64,000 nt of DNA from Nostoc linckia NIES-25 (GCF_002368035.1 NZ_AP018223.1:908449-972448); one strand, 5' to 3'; numbered from the stretch's first letter, positions 26,811 to 36,036 are shown. Made by a program: numbers and translations. Notes: generated by a model from the letters alone, not told the origin.

Positions 26811-27166
26811 GTTGACACTTGTAGGCTTTGACGTACAGGACGCTTGCGATCGCTTTTGCGAATTCCTCCAGCCTTGTAATATTCGTCGCTATTGTGACCA
26901 AATTTATAAGCTATACCACGCAAAAATTGATCGGAATAATCTGCTAAATCTTTTTCACTTTCGACAATATGAGTTAACAATATATCAATATTGGAGAGCG
27001 CGGTATTGTACGCTTCTATAGATTCTCGCAGACTATCGATTTTGTCAGTATAATCTTTGACTGACAATCCCTCTCTCACCTCAAGAGTTGCATTGATAGA
27101 TTTAACACTTGCTAGTCGTACTTCAGCTTTGTCGAGTGTACGTGAAGTCCGTTTTGCTCTTGCCAT
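26807..27166 (-). CDS. hypothetical protein, possibly truncated at its C-terminus
   Basis: A 119-residue basic, helical protein not recognised as a named family. The start at 27166 (MARAKRTSRTLDK) has AGGTGG eight bases upstream (27175-27180); a start 12 bases earlier would overlap that site. The middle (about residues 25-80) is predicted coiled-coil-like, and a conserved-looking FGHNSDEYYKAGGIRKSDR motif sits near the C-terminus. The stop codon TAG at 26809-26807 lies in the end of a MITE-like element, so the last few residues may be altered by its insertion. Codon use looks normal. Confidence 0.65.
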   Translation of the reverse strand: MARAKRTSRTLDKAEVRLASVKSINATLEVREGLSVKDYTDKIDSLRESIEAYNTALSNIDILLTHIVESEKDLADYSDQFLRGIAYKFGHNSDEYYKAGGIRKSDRKRPVRQSLQVST

Positions 27167-27325
27167 TATTAACACCACCTAAAATAAATTCTTACATATC
27201 TATGGTGGACAATTGTATAAAAAGTTGTCATACGTAAAATTGTTGATTTTTTTGCAAGAATCTAAAATTTCAGTGATTTCCAGCATTCTTTAGTGATTGA
27301 TATCCTGCCCGGTTAATTTTCCCCC

Positions 27326-27540
27326 TTGCCAAGGCTACGGGGTATACACAAGTTATCGAATCACTACCAGTCCTCGAATTACCCCACCCTAACCCTCCCC
27401 TTTACAAGGGGAGGGAACCAGATATTCTTGTTTCCCCTTTTTTTAAACCCTCACCAATCAATTGCCCAAAACTTCTAAAGGGGAGGGAACCAGGTATTCT
27501 TGTTTCCCCCCTTTACAAGGGGGGATTAAGGGGGGTAAAA
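27326..27540. repeat. GGTATACACAAGT-type dispersed repeat, copy 1
   Basis: Contains GGCTACGGGGTATACACAAGTTATCGAAT followed by purine and pyrimidine blocks (CCCTAACCCTCCCC, GGGGGGATTAAGGGGGG). The same phrases occur near 33700-33830 and at 63701-63854, where both inverted ends are present. Confidence 0.65.
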
Positions 27541-27570
27541 ATTGGTGTAACACAAGGCTGTTTCTGATAA

Positions 27571-27792
27571 AGTCAAAGCAGAAGCTCTTACAGGGAAGGC
27601 GGAAGCTCTTGCAGGCTGCGCGATATACTCAAACGTCAAGGCAGAAAGTCTTACAGGGAAAGCGGAAGCTCTTACAGGGATGACGGAAGCTCTTACAGCC
27701 TGCGCGATATACTGAAACGTCAAGGCAGAAAGTCTTACAAGGAAGGCAGAAGCTCTTACAAGGACGGTGTAACCCACCAAATTCTTCAAAAT
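27571..27792 (+). repeat. 21-bp tandem array (GCAGAAGCTCTTACAGGGAAG type), left copy
   Basis: Nine or so imperfect 21-bp units of (G/A)CGGAAGCTCTTACAGGGA, interrupted by CTGCGCGATATACTCAAACGTC spacers, ending in the tail GGTGTAACCCACCAAATTC. A second array with the same tail lies at 33903-34125 in the same orientation. It is open in several frames, but only because of the repeat. Confidence 0.85.
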
Positions 27793-27852
27793 GGGGCTGA
27801 CGCACTTCAAGTTTCCCCAAAGTGCGTAGGCGCAGCCCGTCGTAGACATCGC
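27793..27852. repeat. GTGCGTAGGCGCAGCCCGTCG palindromic repeat
   Basis: Reverse-complement copy of the GCGATGTCTACGACGGGCTG repeat that occurs twice near 34131-34207 and as a variant at 38546-38575. Confidence 0.7.
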
Positions 27853-27863
27853 TCTCTTGGTTA

Positions 27864-30800
27864 CTATAGGGCGATAAAATCAGCACTAGTAATCTTGCTG
27901 GCATTGATACCTGTCAGCACAGCCAATTGTGCGCCACCGTTGATGAGACTAATGAGCGTGTTGCTGCCGCTGTTGCTAATCGTTAACTGCCCAAAGCTCA
28001 AGCCGTCAGCTAAAACCAACAAGTCAGTGCCATCTTGGAAGTCGGTAATCGTGTCTTTACCCTCCCCCGCTGCTAGCACAAAGCGGTCTGCCCCATTGCC
28101 GCCAGTCAAGGTGTCGTTACCAGTACCGCCATAGAGTACGTCATCGCCGTTACCACCATTGAGAATATCAGTACCTACTCCTCCGTAAAGCGTATCTTTG
28201 CCATTGTTGCCATAGAGTGTATCATTGCCGCCTAAGCCACGAATCGTATCGTTACTATTGCCTGCGGCAATATAGTCATTGCCTTCGTTGCCGGAAACAT
28301 TCTGGTCTTTATTGCCTGTTGAGAGAATGTCTCCCACTTCCACCGTCACAGTAGCTTCATTTGAGGTCAGGTTTCCGGCATCGGTGATGGTGTACTTAAA
28401 CGAGGCAGTACCACTAAAACCTGCGGTGGGGGTAAAGGTAATCAGGCGAGCATCAGAATCGATGTCGGAAAGAGCGACAGTGCCGTTAGTGGTGCTGGTG
28501 ACAGAGAGTTTAGCACCAACTAGACCATTGCGATCGGGGTCAGAGATGTTATCGTTGACATCGACTGTCACCTTTGTCACTGGGTTGCCCGTGTTCTTGC
28601 TAGTAGAGACTGTTTCCCCCGTGGCAGTCGGTGTTTCGTTAACATCGGTGACGTTGAGAACAAAAACCTGGGACTTGGTTAGGGATGAGTTCCCCGCATC
28701 GGTAGCCGTGACAGTGAGATTCAGTTGACCGTTGGGGATTGCTTCATAATTGAGGGAAACACCATCTTTGAGCTTGAGTTGTCCGTTGTCCACCACAAAG
28801 CGGTTGTCATCAACGGTCAGGGTGTTGTTGCGAAATGCTGGGTTGAGCGTATCCGCATCGGTAACAGTGAGGTTGCCAATCACCGCCCCTGCTGCATTCT
28901 CAGCGACGGTGTTGGCACTCAAGGCAATGGCAGTGGGGGCTTCGTTAACATCGGTGACGTTGAGAACAAAAGCCTGAGACTTGGTTAGCGATGAGTTCCC
29001 CGCATCGGTAGCCGTCACAATGACATTCAGTTGACCGTTGGGGATTGTTTCATAATTGAGGGAAACACCATCTTTGAGCTTGAGTTGTCCGTTGTCCACC
29101 ACAAAGCGGTTGTCATCAACGGTCAGGGTGTTGTTGCGAAATGCTGGGTTGAGCGTATCCGCATCGGTAACAGTGAGGTTGCCAATCACCGCCCCTGCTG
29201 CATTCTCAGCGACGGTGTTGGCACTCAAGGCAATGGCACTGGGGGCTTCGTTAACATCGCTGACGTTGAGAACAAAAACCTGGGACTTGGTTAGGGATGA
29301 GTTCCCCGCATCGGTAGCCGTGACAGTGAGATTTAGTTGACCGTTGGGGATTGCTTCATAATTGAGGGAAACACCATCTTTGAGCTTGAGTTGTCCGTTG
29401 TCCACCACAAAGCGGTTGTCATTAACTGTCAAGGTGTTGTTGCGAAATGCTGGGTTGAGCGTATCCGCATCGGTAACAGTCAGGTTGCCAATTACCGCCC
29501 CTGCGGCATTTTCAGCGACGGTGTTGGCACTCAAGGCAATGGCACTGGGGGCTTCGTTAACATCGCTGACGTTGAGAACAAAAACCTGGGACTTAGTTAG
29601 CGATGAGTTTCCCGCATCGGTAGCCGTGACAATGAGATTTAGTTGACCGTTGGGGATTGCTTCATAATTGAGGGAAACACCATCTTTGAGCTTGAGTTGT
29701 CCGTTGTCCACCACAAAGCGGGTGTCATCAACGGTCAGGGTGTTGTTGCGAAATGCTGGGTTGAGCGTATCCGCATCGGTAACAGTGAGGTTGCCAATTA
29801 CCGCCCCTGCTGCATTCTCGGCGACGGTGTTGGCACTCAAGGCAATGGCACTGGGGGCTTCGTTAACATCGCTGACGTTGAGGATATAGTTAGTCGATGC
29901 ATCAGGTGTAATGCCTACAGTAGGGTCATCCACGTTCACAGTGATGTTATAGGCATTTTTGCTTTCAAAGTTGAGAACAGTGTTTCCTTTGAGGTAGAGA
30001 GCATTGTTTTGAATGAAAAAGCTGGCTGCATCAGTGCCGCTGAGGGTGAGACTGTTGTTGCCTACACCATCATCACTAACGCTGATGTCTGCCAGTTTGA
30101 TGGGGCTGGTAGTATTGGTGTTTTCTAGCAGACTGTTGGTTGGATTGAGCAGCTTAACGGCAGTGGGAGGGGTATTGGGAATGGGGGTAATGGTGCCATA
30201 GACATCTTTATTACTGGTCGAGGCAGTGTTGCCTAAAAAGGTAACGTTGCCTCCCCTGACTACGGGAGCTGTTGTCACGCCTGCCTGGGTAGCTAGTTGT
30301 TGCGTTACGGCAAAGATTGCTCCACCTAAGCCCTGTCCATCGTTGGCTCCGGTTCCCCCTGTGGCGGAGTTGCTGGTGAAGCTGGTGTTAAAAAGGGTGA
30401 GGTTGCCTGACCGAATGAAGATGGCACCGCCTAACCCCGCACCACCGCCACCGCTACCGCCGCTGCCGCCAGTACCGCCGCTGCGACCGCTACCGTAGCC
30501 GAAGCCGCCGAAGCTTTTGCCGCCGTTGATGCCATCACCGCCGCTGCCACCGTTGCCACCGTTGCCACCGCCGAAGCCGCCAATCCCGCCGCTGCCACCG
30601 CTGCTGCCGTCACCACCGCTACCACCAGCGCCGCCGCCGTAGCCGCCGCCGCCACCACCACCACCACCACCACCGCCACCGCCACCGCCACCACCAGCGC
30701 CGAAGCCGCCGCTGCCACCGTTGCCACCAGAGCCGCCGTTGCCACCGGAGCCGCCGTTGCCAGGGGAGACGAAAGTGGGATTGCCGTTGCTGTCCCTGGA

Positions 30801-31454
30801 GATGAAAGTGAAGCCGCCGCCGCCGCCGCCACCACGCGCACCACCACCGCCACCGCTGCCGCCACTGCCGAAGCCGCCAGTTCCGCCATCGCCACCAGGA
30901 CTGCCGTTGCCGCCAGTTCCGCCATTGCTACTACCACCGTCCCCACCGCTGCCGTTGTCGCCGTCCCCGCCATTCGCACCCGTGTTACCAGTGCCACCGT
31001 CCCCGCCGATCGCCTGGTTGTTGGTGAAGTTGACGCTGCTGATGGTAACAGTGCCGTTGTTAATAAACAGGGCACCGCCAAACCCACCGTTCCCCCCCGC
31101 ACCATTAACTCCATTGCTGCCTTGCGCCCGTCCATTTGCTAGCGTCAGGTTCGCAATCGACACAATACCTTGATTGACAGAAAACAATGACACATCACCT
31201 GCGTCGTTAATGCCGTTGTTGTTGGCATCGCCGCTGATGGTGAGATTACTGCCACTCGTGCCTTGAATGCTGATGTTGCTCGTAATGGTTGGTAAGGCAC
31301 TAGTCAGGCGGAAGGTAGAATTGGCAGGCACATCGAAGATAATAATGTCATCGCCTGCCGTGTTGTTAGCGGCAACGATCGCCTCTCGCAGCGAATCAGC
31401 GTTGTTGCTGTTGTCGTTGTCGTCATTGATGGTGTTTACAGTGAACGTTGCCAT
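27864..31454 (-). CDS. giant RTX / cadherin-repeat adhesin-like protein
   Basis: A 1196-residue protein without a signal peptide. The order is: CSLREAI-like and beta-helix segment (residues about 1-115, starting MATFTVNTINDDNDN); an extreme glycine-rich tract (about 115-345); a second beta-helix part (to about 400); an irregular cadherin-like unit; four nearly identical 102-residue cadherin-like repeats (about 530-935, each starting near DVNEAPSAIALSANTVAENA); a Big/cadherin-like domain; and RTX calcium-binding nonapeptides (GGNDTLYGNNGKDTLYGG, about 1055-1130) before a typical type I secretion tail. Likely secreted by a type I system and displayed on the surface. The substrate or adhesion target is unknown. 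Downstream of a glycosyltransferase gene on the same strand. Confidence 0.88.
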   Translation of the reverse strand: MATFTVNTINDDNDNSNNADSLREAIVAANNTAGDDIIIFDVPANSTFRLTSALPTITSNISIQGTSGSNLTISGDANNNGINDAGDVSLFSVNQGIVSIANLTLANGRAQGSNGVNGAGGNGGFGGALFINNGTVTISSVNFTNNQAIGGDGGTGNTGANGGDGDNGSGGDGGSSNGGTGGNGSPGGDGGTGGFGSGGSGGGGGARGGGGGGGFTFISRDSNGNPTFVSPGNGGSGGNGGSGGNGGSGGFGAGGGGGGGGGGGGGGGGGGYGGGAGGSGGDGSSGGSGGIGGFGGGNGGNGGSGGDGINGGKSFGGFGYGSGRSGGTGGSGGSGGGGAGLGGAIFIRSGNLTLFNTSFTSNSATGGTGANDGQGLGGAIFAVTQQLATQAGVTTAPVVRGGNVTFLGNTASTSNKDVYGTITPIPNTPPTAVKLLNPTNSLLENTNTTSPIKLADISVSDDGVGNNSLTLSGTDAASFFIQNNALYLKGNTVLNFESKNAYNITVNVDDPTVGITPDASTNYILNVSDVNEAPSAIALSANTVAENAAGAVIGNLTVTDADTLNPAFRNNTLTVDDTRFVVDNGQLKLKDGVSLNYEAIPNGQLNLIVTATDAGNSSLTKSQVFVLNVSDVNEAPSAIALSANTVAENAAGAVIGNLTVTDADTLNPAFRNNTLTVNDNRFVVDNGQLKLKDGVSLNYEAIPNGQLNLTVTATDAGNSSLTKSQVFVLNVSDVNEAPSAIALSANTVAENAAGAVIGNLTVTDADTLNPAFRNNTLTVDDNRFVVDNGQLKLKDGVSLNYETIPNGQLNVIVTATDAGNSSLTKSQAFVLNVTDVNEAPTAIALSANTVAENAAGAVIGNLTVTDADTLNPAFRNNTLTVDDNRFVVDNGQLKLKDGVSLNYEAIPNGQLNLTVTATDAGNSSLTKSQVFVLNVTDVNETPTATGETVSTSKNTGNPVTKVTVDVNDNISDPDRNGLVGAKLSVTSTTNGTVALSDIDSDARLITFTPTAGFSGTASFKYTITDAGNLTSNEATVTVEVGDILSTGNKDQNVSGNEGNDYIAAGNSNDTIRGLGGNDTLYGNNGKDTLYGGVGTDILNGGNGDDVLYGGTGNDTLTGGNGADRFVLAAGEGKDTITDFQDGTDLLVLADGLSFGQLTISNSGSNTLISLINGGAQLAVLTGINASKITSADFIAL
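28637..29866 (-). repeat. four 306-bp tandem repeats within the RTX gene
   Basis: The phrase CGTTAACATCG(G/C)TGACGTTGAG recurs at 28637, 28943, 29249, 29555 and 29861, exactly 306 bases (102 codons) apart. The units differ at only a few positions, which suggests recent expansion or ongoing homogenisation. Confidence 0.92.
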
Positions 31455-31577
31455 GATTAAAATCTCCTAAGCTATCAACGAGTTAATCGGTCGAGATACT
31501 GGTCAAATGGAATCGTTAGGGTTGAGATGTTCCCTTCCCCCTCTGGTTTGGGAGGCGAACGATTGCTAGGAACTGCT

Positions 31578-32540
31578 TCAGGCAGCGTGAGAGTAAGAAG
31601 CATAAGAAGCCCTGTCGCTCTCCTCGTCGGGGATAGAATCGGACTGCTGCAATCGCTGTGAAGTAGCAGGTACAGCACCAGCATCGGTTGGCTTTTTATC
31701 AATAAAGAATCTCGCTTGCACTTCCACCCGCAATTGGTAGCGATCGCTCAAGCCGCGTCGAACAATCGCCTCGTTAATTGCAAGCTGCGATTTCAGCACT
31801 TGTTCAATCGTGCGAGTGCTGCTGACACTAGTCGGATGCAAACGGTAGTAGTAGAGCGGCTGATTCAAGTGCCAAATCTCGGTCACTTCTGACAAGCGCA
31901 AACACAGGTCGTAGTCTTCGATCGATTCAAACGCTTCTCGAAAGCCGCCGACCTGCTCATAAACTGAACGGCGCAACAGCCGGAAGTGAAACGTCATGAA
32001 GTCAATTAGCAGTCGGTCTGGGCTGTAGGGGATTTGGCAGCGATGCCCCAACCCTTGTACCTGTCCGCCTGCACTGATCTCCCAATGGTCGGTGTAGACC
32101 ATGCCTACTTCCGGATGGGAGTTCAGCACTGGAACAGTGAGTTCCAGCGCCCGGAAGTCTAAGGCATCATCGCTATCGACCTGACCAATGTAGGTGCCTT
32201 GAGCCGCAGTATAAGCTTCTTTGAGGGCATGAGCGGCACCTCGATGAGCCGCAGCAATAACGCGAACGCGGGCATCTTGTTGAGCATAGTGATTGGCAAT
32301 ATTTAGGGAGCGATCGGTTGAGCCATCGTCCCAAATCAACAGTTCAAAGTCTCGGTAGGTTTGGCTCAGCACACTGCTGATTGCCACTTCTAAGTAGCGA
32401 TCGCGGTTATACACCGGCATGATAATCGATACTAAAGGTGGTTTGAAATCAGCGCGTTGCGGCCAGAGAGCATCAGCAAAATTAGGAGAAACCGTTGCAA
32501 TACTGTGATTTAAAGAATTGGAATTTTGGTTAGAAGACAT
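31578..32540 (-). CDS. family 2 glycosyltransferase
   Basis: A 320-residue GT-A fold inverting glycosyltransferase. Motifs are VSIIMPVYNRDRYLEVAIS at about residue 37, the nucleotide-binding LLIWDDGSTDRS, the metal-binding DSDDAL near residue 128, and a C-terminal ED acceptor-base motif in FESIEDYDLCLRLSE. The donor sugar and acceptor are unknown. It is 123 bases upstream of the RTX gene and 34 bases downstream of the DUF4915 fragment, all on the minus strand, so the three probably form one transcript. A role in decorating the RTX protein or the envelope is only an inference. The tail after residue 280 is polar and unlike the family. Confidence 0.87.
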   Translation of the reverse strand: MSSNQNSNSLNHSIATVSPNFADALWPQRADFKPPLVSIIMPVYNRDRYLEVAISSVLSQTYRDFELLIWDDGSTDRSLNIANHYAQQDARVRVIAAAHRGAAHALKEAYTAAQGTYIGQVDSDDALDFRALELTVPVLNSHPEVGMVYTDHWEISAGGQVQGLGHRCQIPYSPDRLLIDFMTFHFRLLRRSVYEQVGGFREAFESIEDYDLCLRLSEVTEIWHLNQPLYYYRLHPTSVSSTRTIEQVLKSQLAINEAIVRRGLSDRYQLRVEVQARFFIDKKPTDAGAVPATSQRLQQSDSIPDEESDRASYASYSHAA

Positions 32541-32574
32541 AGTAGTTAACGACTAGAGGCGGTTTAGCAATTCT

Positions 32575-33180
32575 TTAGGAACAGGCTGAGCACAGCAAAG
32601 TGGGCTTCTGTAAAGTCCCAAGATCGCCCAATCCGAAACCGTTGAGGTGACAGCGGTCTTCGGCAGCTAGCTTGGAAATAAACGGTGGTTGCCACAGGGA
32701 AACAAAACTGTAATCGTTGCTGATGGTGGCAAGGCAGCTAAAATCTGTGTTGACAAATACAATCTTTTCTGCATCATCTAGTACGACATCATGGACATTT
32801 AAATCGCCAGTGGTGTATGCCGTGCGAGGGATGTAGAGGCGATGTCTAGCGACAAGCCGCTTTGCGTCTACGCTTTGCTGATAAGTCTCTTTTGATTGGA
32901 GTAAATTCTCAAATCGCCAAATTTGATAACCCGTGCTAACATATATACTGTTGTTTGATGCATAGATTCCCATTGGTTTATCAAACAATCGCTCGCAAGC
33001 AGTCACCCTATCTTGCTCGTTGCAACCGATGAAAAACAGGCGATTAGTTTGATAGGTAGTGAAAGCTAGGCTAATAAACTGCGTTTGCAACCAGGGTATA
33101 AAGTGCGGCGAACAGTTGATTTCTAGTTCGGGCGCAGTCGAAGATGGCATGGCGTAACTGCGCGGCAGAAAACTTTCCAT
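32575..33180 (-). pseudogene. truncated DUF4915 / TIGR03032 protein
   Basis: A 201-residue ORF matching the first half of the TIGR03032 (DUF4915) family: an N-terminal SPHFIPWLQTQFISLAFTTYQ motif, then GIYASNNSIYVSTGYQIWRFEN, LYIPRTAYTTGDLNVHDV, IVFVNTDFSCLATI and the hallmark EDRCHLNG at about residue 174. Family members, as I recall, run well beyond 300 residues after this point. Here the frame switches to a short unrelated tail (GDLGTLQKPTLLCSACS) and stops, so the gene is probably a remnant. A repeat-like insertion (GCGATGTCTAGCGACAAG) lies inside it near 32848. No function assigned. Confidence 0.65.
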
Positions 33181-33690
33181 ACAAAATTTTATTAATTGCT
33201 ATTTATTTTTTTTGACAAAGCAAAATTGTTTCCATTACCTCTGAAAAGTAAAGATATGGAAACAGCACCCAATTTATTTAGTAATTTTTATTGACGACAA
33301 CTTGTCAATAATACACTACGACTAAATCTTACGTATTGAAGCTAATTTCATCAAAAATTAATGGAAACTTAGAAATTTTTGACTCAAAAATCTCCAAGTT
33401 TCACATGGATCTGCCAGCGATCGCAATCTTTAAGTTCTAATATTACTTTTCTAGAATCTGCCAACTTTGATACCAAATTGAACTGATAAATATGCACACT
33501 TAAGTATATAGGTGTGAATATTTATCATTGCAATAAAACAGAACGTAACTATGCTAAAGGCAGAATAAAATAGGGTTTTAACCGATTTAATTTTTGTTTA
33601 CATAGTTTGGTTTTTTGAAGCCGATCGCACTTTAGAGGATGTTTGAAAAGTGATGATTGATGTATCAAATATATTTTTACCTCTCCCTAA
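33181..33690. other. AT-rich gap, no gene seen
   Basis: About 500 bases upstream of the DUF4915 fragment, AT-rich and without a supported open frame. It probably contains the promoter of the minus-strand three-gene unit. Confidence 0.4.
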
Positions 33691-33699
33691 CGCTAACGC

Positions 33700-33830
33700 C
33701 ACTTGCTTCAAGTCGGCAGAGCCGCCCAACGCAGTGGCTCCCCCTTGTAAAGGGGAGGGAACTAGATTTCTTTTTCCCCCCTTTATAAGGGGGGATTAAG
33801 GGGGGTAATTGGACTTGTGTATACTTACAC
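33700..33830. repeat. GGTATACACAAGT-type dispersed repeat, copy 2
   Basis: Contains GGGGAGGGAACTAGATTTC, GGGGGGATTAAGGGGGG and GGACTTGTGTATAC, shared with 27326-27540 and 63701-63854. Confidence 0.62.
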
Positions 33831-33902
33831 TTCCGTAGGTGCGTTGTCGCATAGCGCAACGCACCGTAAATATATGGTATTAATACAAGTCTGTTTGCCA
33901 TC

Positions 33903-34125
33903 AAGTCAAGGCGGAAGTTCTTGCAGGGAAGACAGAAACTCTTACAAGGAAGGCGGAAGCTCTTGCAGGCTGCGCGATATACTCAAACGTCAAGGCAGAA
34001 AGTCTTACAGGGAAGGCAGAAGCTCTTACAGGCTGCGCGATATACTTAAACGTCAAGGCAGAAAGTCTTACAAGGAAGGCAGAAGCTCTTGCAAGGACGG
34101 TGTAACCCACCAAATTCTTCAAAAT
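33903..34125 (+). repeat. 21-bp tandem array, right copy
   Basis: Same units, spacers and tail (GGTGTAACCCACCAAATTC) as the array at 27571-27792, same orientation. The two arrays enclose the RTX, glycosyltransferase and DUF4915 genes. Confidence 0.85.
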
Positions 34126-34130
34126 AGCGC

Positions 34131-34207
34131 GATGTCTACGACGGGCTGCGCCTACGCACCTCAAATTTTCCATTTACGCGATGTCTACGACGGGCTGCGC
34201 CTACGCA
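34131..34207. repeat. two GCGATGTCTACGACGGGCTG palindromic repeats
   Basis: Two near-identical copies of a 30-bp repeat (ending CGCCTACGCACC), 46 bases apart, just past the end of the acyltransferase-like gene. Confidence 0.75.
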
Positions 34208-34249
34208 CCTGGAGTTTCCCAAAAGGGCAATTTTTCAATACCGACTTAC

Positions 34250-35377
34250 TTACACTTTCAAAAACCAGCGTTGGCGATACATCACAACACCAACAACCCA
34301 CCACAACAACACGGTGACTATGCCAAAAAACAGGGAACCATTCAGCGCCCCCGCCCAAGATGCGAAAAAATTCTGGTAAATCCAATTGTAGGTACTAGGA
34401 GCATTTTCTCCCGTACCGATAGTGGTTTTGACTAAGATTTTAATCAATAAAACAGACGCGACGAAAAGAGCGATCGCATTTAAACCCATAATTTCAAAAG
34501 GCTTACCCCAGCGACGTATCAGCCGGACTTCAATAAGTTCATAACAAGCTGCTAGCAACAATAATGCCCAACCTGTTGTAAAAAGTACATAAGAACTCGT
34601 CCACAATTTTTTATTAATGGGGAATGTCCACCCCCACGCCCAACCAATAATTAAACAACCAATTCCAAATAATCCTAGCCCGATACTTGTGCGTGACTGT
34701 ACAGGCTGGCTGCGTATCCATTGCCCGCTAAAGTAGCCAGTGAGAACGCTTACTATTGCAGGGATAGTACTAAATAGTCCCTCAGGATCTCCCAGAGAGT
34801 TGAAACCATCACCTTTATATAAATGTGCTTTGGGAATAATCAAACGATCTACATAAGCACCAAAATTACCTTCCCGCGTCAGAACTCCCGCCCCATAATC
34901 GGGTACTGCTACATACATCATTGTTAGCCAGTAGGCGATGAGTAGCACTGCTGCTAGTATCCATTGACCTTTGCGCGGGATGTTGAGAACTATTAAAGAA
35001 GCCAGCAGATAATTAAGGCTGATGCGTTGCAACACTCCCATCAACCGGATGCTACTTAAATCAAAAGTCCAAACACCTTTATTCCAAAAGCCATTTAGTA
35101 GCAATCCCAAAACAAAGAGAATGGCGGCGCGGCGTAATATTCGCAAGTAAACAGCTGAGTTCGGTTTATTATCTTCGGTGTACTTCGATAGAGAAAAAGT
35201 CATCGCTACACCGATAATGAAGAGAAAAAAAGGAAATACCAAGTCAGTTGGCGTACAGCCGTGCCAATCAGCGTGGGCGAAGGGAGGATAGACATCATCT
35301 GCGACTCCCATCATGTTGACAAGAATCATCGCAGCAATGGTAATGCCGCGAAAAACATCTAGTGAAGTCAGGCGCAT
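34250..35377 (-). CDS. NagX / heparan-alpha-glucosaminide N-acetyltransferase-like membrane protein
   Basis: A 375-residue polytopic protein with about ten hydrophobic helices. The start RLTSLDVFRGITIAAMILVN, with the conserved R-x-x-S-L-D-x-x-R-G motif, and the block HADWHGCTPTDLVFPFFLF are hallmarks of the DUF5009 / HGSNAT (NagX) acyltransferase family, in which a His accepts the acyl group. In bacteria these proteins are thought to transacylate amino sugars across the membrane. Substrate unknown. It is transcribed divergently from the peroxiredoxin gene. The 3' end runs into repeats. Length normal. Confidence 0.85.
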   Translation of the reverse strand: MRLTSLDVFRGITIAAMILVNMMGVADDVYPPFAHADWHGCTPTDLVFPFFLFIIGVAMTFSLSKYTEDNKPNSAVYLRILRRAAILFVLGLLLNGFWNKGVWTFDLSSIRLMGVLQRISLNYLLASLIVLNIPRKGQWILAAVLLIAYWLTMMYVAVPDYGAGVLTREGNFGAYVDRLIIPKAHLYKGDGFNSLGDPEGLFSTIPAIVSVLTGYFSGQWIRSQPVQSRTSIGLGLFGIGCLIIGWAWGWTFPINKKLWTSSYVLFTTGWALLLLAACYELIEVRLIRRWGKPFEIMGLNAIALFVASVLLIKILVKTTIGTGENAPSTYNWIYQNFFASWAGALNGSLFFGIVTVLLWWVVGVVMYRQRWFLKV

Positions 35378-35495
35378 AAGCAGAATTTTTTCCTTGATGA
35401 GTATCTAAGGTAACCCGCTTAATGCAGCTAATCAAGGAAAAATTATAGACTTGTATACAAGGTAAAATTTTGTCAACTAACTATCACTACTTGCT

Positions 35496-35957
35496 ATGTC
35501 AGTCAAAGTTGGAGATACCGCCCCTAATTTCAGCCTACCCGCTCAAAACGGCTCAACAGTAAGCCTGGAAAATTTTCGCGGCAAAAAAGCCGTTGTCTTA
35601 TATTTTTATCCCAAAGACGACACACCCGGTTGTACTGCGGAATCCTGCGCCTTTCGCGATCAATATGAAGTTTTTAAAAGTGCTGGCGCTGAAGTTATCG
35701 GCGTGAGTGGCGATTCCACGGAATCTCACCAGCGATTTGCTGCCAAGTACAATCTACCTTTTACCCTATTAACCGACAAAGGCGACCAAGTACGCAAGCT
35801 ATATGGCGCAACAGCCGCCTTTGGCTTGTTCCCTGGTCGCGTTACCTACGTCATTGACCAACAAGGAGTTGTCCAATACGTATTTGATTCAATGTTTAAC
35901 TTTAAAGGTCACGTTGAAGAAGCACTAAAAACCCTGCAACAGTTCGCTGTGAAATAG
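35496..35957 (+). CDS. thioredoxin-dependent peroxiredoxin (PrxQ/BCP)
   Basis: A 153-residue PrxQ-type peroxiredoxin. The catalytic site DDTPGCTAESCAFRD contains peroxidatic Cys46 and resolving Cys51 (C-x4-C, intramolecular disulfide). Also visible are NFSLPAQNG, VVLYFYPKDDTPG, VIGVSGDS and FPGRVTYVIDQQG. It reduces peroxides using thioredoxin and protects photosynthetic cells. Predicted soluble, with no transit or signal sequence. The length is normal. Followed by GGGGAGAT repeats. Confidence 0.94.
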   Translation: MSVKVGDTAPNFSLPAQNGSTVSLENFRGKKAVVLYFYPKDDTPGCTAESCAFRDQYEVFKSAGAEVIGVSGDSTESHQRFAAKYNLPFTLLTDKGDQVRKLYGATAAFGLFPGRVTYVIDQQGVVQYVFDSMFNFKGHVEEALKTLQQFAVK

Positions 35958-36036
35958 GGAGTGGTGAATGGTAGGGTGGTGGGGAGATGGGGTGAAATTC
36001 TCTCCCCATCTCCCTATCTCCCCATCTCCCCAATCC

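Noticed and set aside
26807..26818. TAAGTTGACAC next to the TTAGGGACTTCC element as a third family A end
   Set aside because: Only an 11-base match, inside a coding region, without a partner end or target duplication nearby.
27462..27904. Plus- and minus-strand frames of 73-107 residues with ALTGKAE-like heptapeptides
   Set aside because: Produced by the 21-bp tandem array; the same frames occur at the second array, and no ribosome site is present.
28725..30128. Series of plus-strand frames 87-161 residues long spaced 306 bases apart
   Set aside because: Antisense shadows of the tandem cadherin repeats, identical in period to the coding units.
30431..31135. 234-residue Ala/Val-rich frame on the minus strand inside the RTX gene
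   Set aside because: It is a shifted frame of GGN/GGC glycine codons in the true gene; composition is an artefact of the repeat.
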